The notes under the pieces were generated by a model. The model searched no databases, had not been told where the DNA came from, and was given only the letters and a program-made list of their open reading frames with translations. Both the position numbers and the translations under genes were made by a program. A stretch of 36,491 bases of DNA from Hymenobacter sp. (lineage in GTDB: Bacteria > Bacteroidota > Bacteroidia > Cytophagales > Hymenobacteraceae), in NCBI GenBank assembly GCA_025353745.1, contig JANXOE010000143.1:1-36491 (forward strand). The letters run 5' to 3'. The stretch's first letter is position 1. Every line of letters begins with the position of its first letter. Positions 8,819-17,937 of this stretch are shown here, piece by piece.

Positions 8819-9616
8819 ATGACCGCCCCGGAAGCTGGATTATTCTTCGGTGCCGCCGTCCTCGGCGGCGGCCTGAACGCGGTGGCCGGCGGGGGCGGCT
8901 TCCTGGCCATGCTGCCGCCCCTGGTGCTCACCAACGTGCCGCCGCTGCGGGCCAACGCCATGATCGCCGTGGCGCTGTGGCCCGGCTCGCTGACCAGTGC
9001 GCTGGCCACTGCCCGCCCACCGGTGCCGCGCCGGTGGGCGGCGGTAGCCGGGCTGCTACTGGCCAGCTCTGCCGGGGCCGTAGCGGGGGCCACGCTGATG
9101 CTGCGCACTCCGCCCCGGGTTTTTCTGCACTTGGTACCCTTCCTTGTGCTGGCCACCACGCTGCTTTTCGCGGCCAGCGGGCGGCTGGTGGCCCGGCACC
9201 GGGTGAACGGCGATACTTCTCCGGAAGCCAACGACATGGTGCCGCCGCTGACGGCGGCCGTACTGCTCAGCCAGCTGCTCATCGGCGTGTACGGGGGGTA
9301 TTTCGGGGCCAACCTTGGCTTGGTGCTGCTGGCCTCGCTGGGCTTGGCCGGCATGCGAAACCAGCACGCCATCAACGCCCTCAAAACGCAGCTGGCGTTG
9401 TGCAACGGGGCCGTCACGGCCGGGGTGTACACGTTTTCGGGCGTGGTGCTCTGGCCCCTGGCGCTGGTGCTGATCGCCGGGACCGTCGTGGGCGGCTGGG
9501 CCGGCAGTCGCTACGGCCACCGGTTTGCCGGCGATTGGCTGCACCGGGGCATCGTGGCCGCGGGCCTCGCCATAAGCGGGTTTTTGTTTTTTAAAGTTTA
9601 CGTGCTGTCTGCCTGA
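8819..9616 (+). CDS. TauE/SafE family sulfite exporter-like permease
   Basis: Multi-TM; GGGLNAVAGGGGFLAMLPPLV and a second-half repeat IGVYGGYFGANLGLVLLASLGLAG.. NALKTQLALCNGAVT. Confidence 0.85.
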   Translation: MTAPEAGLFFGAAVLGGGLNAVAGGGGFLAMLPPLVLTNVPPLRANAMIAVALWPGSLTSALATARPPVPRRWAAVAGLLLASSAGAVAGATLMLRTPPRVFLHLVPFLVLATTLLFAASGRLVARHRVNGDTSPEANDMVPPLTAAVLLSQLLIGVYGGYFGANLGLVLLASLGLAGMRNQHAINALKTQLALCNGAVTAGVYTFSGVVLWPLALVLIAGTVVGGWAGSRYGHRFAGDWLHRGIVAAGLAISGFLFFKVYVLSA

Positions 9617-9674
9617 GGCCAGTCTGCCTGAGGCAGCGCTGACAACCGTTTTTAACACAATTTAATTTAACGGC

Positions 9675-10100
9675 ATGAGCCCGCCTTCCCCGTTTTGGCA
9701 CCAGCAGCACCTGCGGCGCTGCCGCGAGCTGGCGGCGGAAGCGGCGCGGCAGGGCGAGTCGCCGGTGGGGGCCCTCATTGCTCTGGAAGGCGTCGTCGTT
9801 GCCGAGGGCCGGGAGGGGAGCCGCCAAGCCCAGGACATAACCTGCCACGCAGAAGTGGTGGCCATCCGGGCGGCCTGCCGGGCCCTGAACCAGCCCAAGC
9901 TAACGGGCTACGTCCTCTATTCGAGCCACGAACCCTGTATTCTGTGTTCTTACGTCATCCGCCATACGCGCCTGGCGGGGGTGTTTTTTGGGCAGTTTGT
10001 GCCCCACATTGGCGGCCTGACCTCGGCTTACCCGCTGCTGGCGGCCGCTGACATCCCCATTTGGGACGCCCCACCACTGAGCGAGCTGCTCGACATCTGA
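9675..10100 (+). CDS. Nucleoside/cytidine deaminase family protein
   Basis: Zn motifs CHAEVVAIRAA and SSHEPCILCSYVIRHTRLAGVFFG. Confidence 0.88.
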   Translation: MSPPSPFWHQQHLRRCRELAAEAARQGESPVGALIALEGVVVAEGREGSRQAQDITCHAEVVAIRAACRALNQPKLTGYVLYSSHEPCILCSYVIRHTRLAGVFFGQFVPHIGGLTSAYPLLAAADIPIWDAPPLSELLDI

Positions 10101-10190
10101 TGCTTGGCAAGTGCCAAGCAAAGGCCCTGAAAATCGGCGTTCGCCGCCCTTCAACCCATTCCCGACCTGCTTCCACGCCGGTTACGCCCC

Positions 10191-11132
10191 ATGAAGACGA
10201 TTCCTTACCACAGCGGCGAAGTGGCCGTGCAGGAACAAGCTGGCACCCGGCCCATGGCGGCCCACCTGGCCCAAATCCTGCAAACGGAGTTCCCGGCCCG
10301 GGCCCGCGCCTTTCTGGGGGGCCAGCCGCTGTTGGTGGTGAGCAGCGCCGACGCGCAAGGCCGGCTGTGGGCCTCCGTGCTGACCGGCGCGCCGGGCTTT
10401 ATCCGGGCCCCCGACGCGCGCACGCTGCACGTGGCGGCCCGGCCGGTGCCCGGCGACGTGCTGGCCGCCAACCTGGCCGCCGACGCCGCGCTCGGGGCCC
10501 TCGTCATCGATTTTGAGACGCGGCACCGCATCCGGCTCAACGGCCGGGCCCACTGGGCCGCCGACGGGCTCGTGGTGGCGCTCGACGAGGTGTTCACCAA
10601 TTGCCCCCGGTACATTCAGGCGCGGGAATGGCACGCCCGGCCCGGCCCGCCCGCGCCCCCGCAGGCCGGCGCCGTGGCCGCGGCGCTCACGCCCGCGCTT
10701 GAGGAGTGGATTGGGCGGGCCGATACGTTTTTTCTGGCCAGCGCCCACGCCAGCGCCGGCCTCGACGTGTCGCACCGGGGCGGCCTGCCCGGCTTTGTGC
10801 GCGTGGTGGACGCGCACACGCTGGAGTGGCCGGATTACAACGGCAACGGCATGTTTCAGTCGCTGGGCAACCTGGCCCTGGACCCGCGGGCCGGGCTGCT
10901 GTTTCCTGATTTTGCGACCGGGCACGTGCTCCAGCTCACGGGCCAGGCCCGCACCGATTGGGACCCGGCCCACGCCCGGCACTTTCCCGGCGCCGAGCGG
11001 GTGGTGGCCTTCCAGGTGGCCGAAGCCCGGACCCTGTGCGACGCGCTGCCGCTGCAGTGGGCGTTCGGGTCGTACTCCCCGTTCAACCCGCCGGTTGGCA
11101 GTCCGGCGGGCCCGGAAAGTCTTTCGCAGTAA
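10191..11132 (+). CDS. Pyridoxamine 5'-phosphate oxidase (PPOX) family flavoprotein
   Basis: FLGGQPLLVVSSADAQGRLWASVLTGAPGFIRAPDARTLHV and a second-half repeat TFFLASAHASAGLDVSHRGGLPGFVRVVDAHTLEWPDYNGNGMFQSLGNLALDPRAGLLFPDF. Confidence 0.85.
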   Translation: MKTIPYHSGEVAVQEQAGTRPMAAHLAQILQTEFPARARAFLGGQPLLVVSSADAQGRLWASVLTGAPGFIRAPDARTLHVAARPVPGDVLAANLAADAALGALVIDFETRHRIRLNGRAHWAADGLVVALDEVFTNCPRYIQAREWHARPGPPAPPQAGAVAAALTPALEEWIGRADTFFLASAHASAGLDVSHRGGLPGFVRVVDAHTLEWPDYNGNGMFQSLGNLALDPRAGLLFPDFATGHVLQLTGQARTDWDPAHARHFPGAERVVAFQVAEARTLCDALPLQWAFGSYSPFNPPVGSPAGPESLSQ

Positions 11133-11197
11133 AAGTGCCCGGCGGGCCTTGTTTCAGATTGTCACCAAATCAGGCTTTCACCAAAAACCCCGACCCG

Positions 11198-11983
11198 ATG
11201 TTTCGTCTCCATCTCCTTGCGCTAAGCGCCCTGCTTGTTCTCCTTCTGGCCCCCTCCCTCCCCGCGGCGGCGCAGGCCCCAGGGCCCTCCAAAGGGGCCA
11301 AAAACGTGGTGCTGGTGCACGGCGCTTTTGCTGATGGCTCCAGCTGGGCGAAGGTTATTCCGCTGCTACAAGCCAAAGGGTTTAACGTGATTGCCGTGCA
11401 AAACCCGCTCACGTCGTTGGCCGACGACGTGGCGGCCACCAAGCGGGCCCTGGCCCTGGTGAGCGGCCCGGTGCTGCTGGTGGGCCACTCCTGGGCGGGC
11501 ATGGTGATTACCGAGGCCGGCAACGACCCCAAGGTGAGCGGCTTGGTCTACATATCGGGCTTGGTTCCCGACGATGGGCAGTCCGTGGGGGACGTGCTGC
11601 AAGGCCAGCCGGCCATGCCGGGCAACGCCGAATTCCGCGTGGACGCCGCCGGCTTCCAGTCGCTGACGATGAAAGGCATGCTCGAGGATTTTGCCCAGGA
11701 CCTGCCCGTGGCGGAGCGCAAGCTGATCTTTGCCACCCAGGGGCCCTGGGCCAAGAGCGCGTTGAGCGAAAAGGTGACCACCGCGGCCTGGAAAACCAAG
11801 CCTTCCTGGGTCATCGTCGACACCGAAGACCGCATGATCAGCCCGGAGCTGGAACGGGCCCAGGCCAAGCGCATGAAGGCCACGACGCTCGAGCTCAAGG
11901 CCAGCCACGTGTCGATCGTGTCGCAGCCGGCGAAGGTAGCCGCGTTCATCATTGCTGCTGCGGAGAAGCTGCCGGCCCAGTAG
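11198..11983 (+). CDS. Secreted alpha/beta hydrolase
   Basis: Signal peptide MFRLHLLALSALLVLLLAPSLPAAAQA; VVLVHGAFADGSSWAKVIPLLQAKG; GHSWAGM nucleophile elbow; late His (ASHVSIVSQP). Confidence 0.88.
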   Translation: MFRLHLLALSALLVLLLAPSLPAAAQAPGPSKGAKNVVLVHGAFADGSSWAKVIPLLQAKGFNVIAVQNPLTSLADDVAATKRALALVSGPVLLVGHSWAGMVITEAGNDPKVSGLVYISGLVPDDGQSVGDVLQGQPAMPGNAEFRVDAAGFQSLTMKGMLEDFAQDLPVAERKLIFATQGPWAKSALSEKVTTAAWKTKPSWVIVDTEDRMISPELERAQAKRMKATTLELKASHVSIVSQPAKVAAFIIAAAEKLPAQ

Positions 11984-12120
11984 GGGCCTCCCGGGGGGGG
12001 GCGCCGGGCCCGGCGCTTCCCTCTTTGCCAAGCCTCAAGCTTACTGGTTGGCCCGCTTCCTGCCACGGCCCCGCTGTTTTCTGGTTCTCTGGTTGCTTCA
12101 CCCCCTAAAAAAGCAATGCG

Positions 12121-12801
12121 ATGCAAGTCACCTATTACGGCCATTCCTGTTTCGCGGTAGTGGCGGGGGGCAAGCGCCTGTTATTCGACCCTTTTGTTTC
12201 GGGCAATGAGCTGGCCAAGCACATCCGCCTGGACGACATCGAAGCCGACTATATTTTCGTGTCGCACGGCCATTTCGACCACGTGCTCGATGTCGTTGCC
12301 CTGGCCAACCGCACCGGGGCCCTGGTGTTGGGGATTTGGGAGCTCTACGAATATTTTGGCCAGCAAGGGGTGAAAAACGTGCATCCGATCAACCCGGGCG
12401 GCAAGTTCACCTTTGACTTTGGCACCGTGAAAGCGGTTATCGCCCAACACTCCAGCAGCCTGCCGGACGGGCGCTACGCCGGGGTGGCCTGCGGGTTCGT
12501 GTTCAAAACCGCCGATGGCAACTTTTACTACAGCGGCGATACGGCCCTGACGCTGGACATGACCCTCATTCCCGCCTGGGCCGCGCTCGACTTTGCCGTG
12601 CTGCCCATCGGGGATGGGCTGACGATGGGCGTGGACGAGGCCATCGAAGCGGCCCAGTTCGTGAAAGCCACCAAGGTGCTTGGGGTGCACTACGACACGT
12701 TCCCGTTCATCAAAATCGACAAACCCGCGGCGCTTCAGGCATTCGAGAGAGCTGGCTTGACGCTGTATTTGCCCGCCATCGGGGCCAGCATCGACCTGTA
12801 A
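12121..12801 (+). CDS. UPF0173-type metal-dependent hydrolase (MBL fold)
   Basis: MQVTYYGHSCFAVVAGGKRLLFDPFVSGN...HGHFDHVLD...YYSGDTALTLDM...GVHYDTFPFIK. Confidence 0.9.
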   Translation: MQVTYYGHSCFAVVAGGKRLLFDPFVSGNELAKHIRLDDIEADYIFVSHGHFDHVLDVVALANRTGALVLGIWELYEYFGQQGVKNVHPINPGGKFTFDFGTVKAVIAQHSSSLPDGRYAGVACGFVFKTADGNFYYSGDTALTLDMTLIPAWAALDFAVLPIGDGLTMGVDEAIEAAQFVKATKVLGVHYDTFPFIKIDKPAALQAFERAGLTLYLPAIGASIDL

Positions 12802-12957
12802 GGCCAGCAAGCCGCCCCGGGCCGAAAGCCGCCGGGGGCCCCCTGGCATCTGGTCCAAAAAGCCCTTGCCGTTGCGAATACTCCACCAACCCTGATTCGT
12901 TTTTGGTACCCCACCAGCAGGTGCGGTCGTTGCTGACACTGCCTTACCCCAGACGCC

Positions 12958-13443
12958 ATGGCACCCTCCCTCATGTACCTTTTCCTTATCGGCTGCTCGG
13001 TTGTAGGGCTGGCCTTCAACGCCGCGGCCCAGGCGCCGGCCCAGCCCTCGGCCCGGGACGTGCGCGGGGCCGCCCCCGTGGTGCCGCTGGCTTCCGAGCC
13101 GCCGGCCAGGCTGGTGGTCGATCCGCCGCTGCCCGGGCCGTTGGCCCTGGGGCGGGTCGTCATCCAGTACCGGACGGAAAACCTGCACATCGTGCCGGTT
13201 TACGGTCCGGCGGCGCTGGACGTCTCCCCGCGCATCGGCCACATCCACGTGACCGTCGACGGCACGCCGTGGCACTGGGCCGATGCCAGCGGCGAGCCGC
13301 TCATCCTCAACGGCTTCCCGCCGGGCCCCCACCGCATTCTGATCGAGCTGGTCGACCCGACCCACAAGCTCATCGGCAGCGAACGCCAAACCATCTCTTT
13401 CGTGGTGCCGGCCCCGAAGGCCCCCAGCGCGCCCCCCCGCTGA
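12958..13443 (+). CDS. Secreted DUF6130-like protein
   Basis: Signal peptide; GHIHVTVDGTPWHWADASGEPLILNGFPPGPHRILIELVDPTHKLI resembles the DUF6130 core (assignment from memory). Confidence 0.65.
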   Translation: MAPSLMYLFLIGCSVVGLAFNAAAQAPAQPSARDVRGAAPVVPLASEPPARLVVDPPLPGPLALGRVVIQYRTENLHIVPVYGPAALDVSPRIGHIHVTVDGTPWHWADASGEPLILNGFPPGPHRILIELVDPTHKLIGSERQTISFVVPAPKAPSAPPR

Positions 13444-13580
13444 AGCGAGGGCCCCGGGGCCCCTGTCGGGCCATCGGGCTTTGGGCCCCGGCAGCGCCAA
13501 TTGTGGCGTCTTTGCTCCAGGAGTGTTTTTGATAAATCGCATTGTAATTCAGTACTTTGACACCTTTAATCATCAGAACC

Positions 13581-14540
13581 ATGAACACTTCACGCGAAGA
13601 TTTTGCCATGAACCGCCGCCGGTTTATCGGGTCCAGCGGCCTGCTGGCCGCCGGCCTCTGGCTGTTCCCCGAAGACCTGTTTGCCCAGGCACAAAGCCCG
13701 GTCATCACCATCATAAACGCGGCCAAAACGGCCAAAATCCAGGTCACAAAGCTGCGGGGCAACATCAGTATGCTCGAAGGCTCGGGCGGCAACGTGGCCG
13801 TTCTCAACGGCCCCCAGGGCAAGCTGCTCGTCGACGCCGGCATCGGCGTCTCCAAAGTGAACATGGCGGCGGCCCTGAAATCCCTCGGGCCCCAGCCCAT
13901 CAAGTACCTGATCAACACCCACTGGCATTTCGACCACACCTATGGCAACGAGTGGCTGCACCGGGCCGGGGCCACCATCGTTTCGCACGAAACCACGTTG
14001 AAGCACCTCCACAAAACGGTTCGGGTGGAAGACTGGAACTACACCTTTCCGCCGGCCCCCCAGGCCGCCTGGCCGACCGTTGTTTTTAAAGACGAGAAGG
14101 TGCTGCATTTCAACGGCGAGGCCATTGAGATGAAGCTCTACCCGCCCGCGCACACCGATTGCGACATCTCCGTCTACTTTCCCAAAGCCGACGTCCTGCA
14201 CGTGGCCGACACGTTTTGGAACGGCTATTATCCGTTCATTGACTACTCCACCGGCGGCAGCATCAACGGGTCGATTGCGGCGGCCGAGCGAAACGTGGCC
14301 CACGCCACGGCGCACACCATCGTCATCCCCGGCCACGGCCCCGTGGGCAACCGGGCGCAGCTCGTCGAGTTCCGCGACATGCTGGTCGCGGTGCGGGACA
14401 AGGTGGCGGCGTCGAAAAAGCAAGGCAAATCGGTGGCGGAAGTGGTGGCCGAGAAGCCCACCGCCAGCTTTGACGCGAAATGGGGCGGCTTCGTCATTGA
14501 CGGCAAAACCTTCACCAACCTGGTGTACAAAGGGGTGTGA
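13581..14540 (+). CDS. MBL-fold metallo-hydrolase, Tat-like signal (tandem copy 1)
   Basis: NRRRFIGSSGLLAAGLWLF leader; NTHWHFDHTYGNE (HxHxDH); PAHTDCD; HVADTFWNGYYP; IPGHGPVGN. Confidence 0.92.
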   Translation: MNTSREDFAMNRRRFIGSSGLLAAGLWLFPEDLFAQAQSPVITIINAAKTAKIQVTKLRGNISMLEGSGGNVAVLNGPQGKLLVDAGIGVSKVNMAAALKSLGPQPIKYLINTHWHFDHTYGNEWLHRAGATIVSHETTLKHLHKTVRVEDWNYTFPPAPQAAWPTVVFKDEKVLHFNGEAIEMKLYPPAHTDCDISVYFPKADVLHVADTFWNGYYPFIDYSTGGSINGSIAAAERNVAHATAHTIVIPGHGPVGNRAQLVEFRDMLVAVRDKVAASKKQGKSVAEVVAEKPTASFDAKWGGFVIDGKTFTNLVYKGV

Positions 14541-14730
14541 GGGAGTAGAAGAACCGTGTTCGGTGGAATCGGCCGGGCCCGAACTTTGGTTTGTGCCCGG
14601 CCGATTTTTGGGCGAAGGCCCAAAGCAAGGTGGGGTTGTCCGGGTTGCATTTAGGGAATTCATCGCCTGCCCACTGCCCGTTTTATTTGCCTTCGTTCGC
14701 GCGGGCCCACCCTTTCAAAAATCAGCAATC

Positions 14731-15690
14731 ATGGATACTTCACGCGAAGATTTTGCCATGAACCGCCGCCGGTTTATCGGGTCCAGCGGCCTGCTGGCCG
14801 CCGGCCTCTGGCTGTTCCCGAAAGACCTGTTGGCCCAGGCACCAAGCCCGGTCATTGCCATCTTAAACGGCGCCAAAACGGCCAAAATCCAGGTCACGAA
14901 GCTGCGGGGCGGCATCAGTATGCTCGAAGGCTCGGGCGGCAACGTGGCCGTTCTCAACGGCCCCCAGGGCAAGCTGCTCGTCGACGCCGGCATCGGCTTG
15001 TCGAAGGTGAACATGGCGGCGGCCCTGCAGTCCCTCGGGCCCCAGCCCATCAAGTACCTGATCAACACGCACCACCACTTCGACCACACCTTTGGCAACG
15101 AGTGGCTGCACCGGGCCGGGGCCACCATCATCGCACAAGAGACGACCTTGAACCACCTCCAGCACACGGTGCAGATCAAAGACTGGAACTACACCTTCCC
15201 GCCGGCCCCCCGGGCCGCCTGGCCGACCGTTGTTTTCAAAGACGAGAAGGTGCTGCACTTCAACGGCGAGGCCATTGAGATGAAGCGCTACAAGCCCGCG
15301 CACACCGATTGCGACATCTCCGTTTACTTTCCCAAAGCCGACGTCCTGCACGCGGCCGACACGTTTTGGAACGGCTATTACCCCATGATTGACTATTCCA
15401 CCGGCGGCAGCATTGGCGGCATGATTACAGCGGCCCAGCGAAACATTGAAATAACTACGCCCAAAACCATCATCATTCCCGGGCACGGCCCCGTCGGCAA
15501 CCGGGCACAACTGATTGAGTACCACGACATGCTGGTTGCGGTACGGGACAAAGTAGCCGCGTTAAAAAAGCAGGGCAAGTCCCTCCAAGAAGTATACGCC
15601 GCCGCGCCAACCGCCAAGTACGACCAGAAATGGGCCAGCTTCCTGCTTACCGGGAAATTCTTTTCCTATCTGGCGTACGAAGGGGTGTAA
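14731..15690 (+). CDS. MBL-fold metallo-hydrolase, Tat-like signal (tandem copy 2)
   Basis: Same length as copy 1 (960 nt). NTHHHFDHTFGNE; PAHTDCD; HAADTFWNGYYP; IPGHGPVGN. Start at MDTSREDFAMNRRRF. Confidence 0.92.
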   Translation: MDTSREDFAMNRRRFIGSSGLLAAGLWLFPKDLLAQAPSPVIAILNGAKTAKIQVTKLRGGISMLEGSGGNVAVLNGPQGKLLVDAGIGLSKVNMAAALQSLGPQPIKYLINTHHHFDHTFGNEWLHRAGATIIAQETTLNHLQHTVQIKDWNYTFPPAPRAAWPTVVFKDEKVLHFNGEAIEMKRYKPAHTDCDISVYFPKADVLHAADTFWNGYYPMIDYSTGGSIGGMITAAQRNIEITTPKTIIIPGHGPVGNRAQLIEYHDMLVAVRDKVAALKKQGKSLQEVYAAAPTAKYDQKWASFLLTGKFFSYLAYEGV

Positions 15691-15739
15691 GCGAATGAAA
15701 GGCGCAGGCGCGCGGGAAGGGCAGGTCCATCAATAGCCC

Positions 15740-15767
15740 GGGGGCCGCTCTTTATTCAACGGCCCCC
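15740..15767. terminator. Possible hairpin between convergent genes
   Basis: GGGGGCCG(15740-15747)..12 nt loop..CGGCCCCC(15760-15767); no clear U-tract. Confidence 0.3.
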
Positions 15768-15814
15768 ACCACGGCGGCTGGCCCTTCGTTTCAAGGTGGG
15801 CTGGGTCCGGGGGG

Positions 15815-17818
15815 TTACTCCGTTTGTTTGGCAACATCCTGCTTCGCCAGCGCCAGCCGCACGCCGGCCATGAGCCAGCGGCGCGGCATCTGGGCCCCGA
15901 GCAGGTCGGCGTAGCGGGCATCGAACAGGTTCTGGACCTGGCCCAGGGCCCACAGGCGGCCGGGCAGCAGCGCCACTTCGGCGCGCAGGTTGAACACGGC
16001 GTAGCTCGGCGTCAGCTCGCTGCGAATGGCGGTGGGGGAGGGGGCCGTCTGCTGGGCGTTGCGCTGCTTGTAGAGGGCCCCCAGCGAGGCGCTAAAGCGG
16101 CGGTGCGTGAGGCCCACGGTGCCCGCCACGAGGTGCCGCGCCACGTTGGAGAGGTACTGCGACACCACGTCGCCGTCGGTGCGCAGGTGCACGTAGGTGT
16201 AGCCCACGTTGGCGTCGAGGCGCAGGCCCGGCGCGAGCTGGGCGCGGGCCGTGAGCTCGGTTTCGAGGCCCTGGGTGGTGACGGCGAACAGGTTCTGGGC
16301 GAAGCGGTAGGTTTTGGTGGGGTCGAGGTTGGCCAGGCCCGTGGCGTCGATTACCTGGCTGCCCGGCAGGCTCACGTAGTCGATCAGGTTGCGGCCGTAG
16401 CGGTTGAAGTAAGTAGCGCGCGCGCTCAGGGCCGGCGAAAACTGGTAATCGAGCCCCGCTTCGTAGTTGAGGGTGTGCTCGGCGGCCAAGCCGGGGTTGC
16501 CCACGTTGAAGCCGCCCGGCACCACGCCGGGCCGCACGTTGGACGTGTACTGCTCCGTGAAATTGGCCGCCCGGATGGCCCGGCCCACGGCCGCGCGCAC
16601 GGTCAGCTTCTCGCCAACTTGCTGGCTGGCATTGAGCTGCGGCACCAGCTCGGTGCCGTAGGCTTGGTCATGGTCGAGGCGCAGGGCCCCCGTCACGCTC
16701 AGGCCGGCCACGGGCGCGTAGGCCGCCGTGGCGAAGGCCCCCGTGTGCCACACGGCGTGGTCGCCGCGGTCGTTGCTGCGCACGGCGCGGCGGTCGGCCT
16801 GCCCGCCCACCGAGGCCCGCAGCCGGGGGCTCAGCTGCAGCTGGTGCTGGCCCTGCGCGTTGAAGTAGTGCATGAGGTGGTCGCTGGCCACCGACGTGGG
16901 CGTGTACAGGTACAAGTCGGTGCTCGCCGTGCCCCCGACCTGCAGCTCGGTGCGGGCCCGCGCGCTCCACTCGTAGCGCAGCTGGCCCTGGTACCAGTCG
17001 CGGCCGGTGGTTTCGCGGGCCCGGTCGCCGGCGTTGGTGGTGTAGAAATTCTGGGCGTTGAACTCACGCCGGTCGAAGCTGGCGCGGGCAGCGGCGCTGA
17101 GTTTTTCGGTGATTTGCAGGGCCCCCGACAGCGAGTAGGTGTTGAGCTTGATGTCGTTGCGGCCCCCGCCGGCCAGGTCGAGCTGCTGGCCGCTGGCCGT
17201 GTTGTTCAGCACGCCGCCGGCCAGGCGCAGGCCTTTGTCTTGCCCAAAAAAGCCGGCGTTGGTGCTCTTCAGCCCGTACTCGCCGGCCAGGAACGTGGCG
17301 GCCAGCTCGGTGCCGTCGGGGCGGTGGGTGGCGGCGAAAGTTTTGGTGACGATGTTGATGAAGCCGCCCACCGCGTCGGGGCCGTAGAGGGCCGCGCCCG
17401 GCCCGCGCACAATCTCAATCTGCTCAATCTCGGCCGGCGTAATCGGAAAATACCCCGCAAAGTGGCCCGTGAGCGGGTCGTTGAGCCGCATGCCGTCGAG
17501 CAGCAGCAGCACTTGGTTGAAGGTGGAGCCGCGCAGCGTGATGTCGGCCTGGGCCCCAAAATTGCCGCGGCTCTGCACTTCGATGGCGGGCAGCACGCGC
17601 AGCAAGTCGTCGAGCGACGTGACCGGGTAGGCGTTCAGCCGGCTGCCGGGGATGACGGTGACCGCGCGGCCCGTCTGCCCCGCCGACTGTTGCAGGCGCG
17701 AGGCGAAAACGGTCACTTCGCGCAGCGTGCGGGCGCTGTCGGCGGGCACGGCCTGGGCCAGGGCGTTGCCAGCGAGTAAGGTGCCGATGAGGGTAGCGGT
17801 GGGACGTATAAATGGCAT
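15815..17818 (-). CDS. TonB-dependent outer-membrane receptor
   Basis: Signal peptide; plug domain LREVTVFASRLQQSAGQTGRAVTVIPGSRLNAYPVTSLDDLLRVLPAIEVQSRGNFGAQADITLRGSTFNQVLLLLDGMRLNDP..IEIVRGPGAALYGPDAVGGFINIVTK; beta-barrel C-terminus. Start chosen at MPFIRPTA. Confidence 0.92.
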   Translation of the reverse strand: MPFIRPTATLIGTLLAGNALAQAVPADSARTLREVTVFASRLQQSAGQTGRAVTVIPGSRLNAYPVTSLDDLLRVLPAIEVQSRGNFGAQADITLRGSTFNQVLLLLDGMRLNDPLTGHFAGYFPITPAEIEQIEIVRGPGAALYGPDAVGGFINIVTKTFAATHRPDGTELAATFLAGEYGLKSTNAGFFGQDKGLRLAGGVLNNTASGQQLDLAGGGRNDIKLNTYSLSGALQITEKLSAAARASFDRREFNAQNFYTTNAGDRARETTGRDWYQGQLRYEWSARARTELQVGGTASTDLYLYTPTSVASDHLMHYFNAQGQHQLQLSPRLRASVGGQADRRAVRSNDRGDHAVWHTGAFATAAYAPVAGLSVTGALRLDHDQAYGTELVPQLNASQQVGEKLTVRAAVGRAIRAANFTEQYTSNVRPGVVPGGFNVGNPGLAAEHTLNYEAGLDYQFSPALSARATYFNRYGRNLIDYVSLPGSQVIDATGLANLDPTKTYRFAQNLFAVTTQGLETELTARAQLAPGLRLDANVGYTYVHLRTDGDVVSQYLSNVARHLVAGTVGLTHRRFSASLGALYKQRNAQQTAPSPTAIRSELTPSYAVFNLRAEVALLPGRLWALGQVQNLFDARYADLLGAQMPRRWLMAGVRLALAKQDVAKQTE

Positions 17819-17841
17819 TGGTAAAGTAAGAAATGGTACTG

Positions 17842-17849
17842 CAAAGCTA
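17842..17849 (-). promoter_or_regulatory. Bacteroidota -7 element TAGCTTTG for the TonB receptor
   Basis: Reverse complement of caaagcta matches TAnnTTTG, about 24 nt upstream of ATG. Confidence 0.5.
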
Positions 17850-17937
17850 GGGGCCCCGTTCGCCATGCGCTCCGCTGCGCAACGGCCGGCCCAAATCCTG
17901 CATCTTTGGGTTCTTACCCGTCCCCACCGCTCCCCTC

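Larger units (their letters stand above)
13581..15690 (+). repeat. Tandem gene duplication, period about 1150 bp (13581.. and 14731..)
   Basis: Long identical DNA blocks, e.g. cacgcgaagattttgccatgaaccgccgccggtttatcgggtccagcggcctgctggccgccggcctctggctgttccc in both copies. Confidence 0.95.

Noticed and set aside
10958-11197. N-terminal extension of ORF 10958..11983
   Set aside because: Overlaps the PPOX gene out of frame; the natural start is the signal-peptide ATG at 11198.
14239-14730. N-terminal extension of ORF 14239..15690 ahead of MBL copy 2
   Set aside because: The extension is an out-of-frame reading of MBL copy 1; the second gene starts at 14731.
15824-17779. 651-aa + strand ORF opposite the TonB receptor
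   Set aside because: Shadow ORF in high-GC DNA; low-complexity Val/Gly/Ala/His/Arg composition, while the minus strand has a complete TonB receptor.
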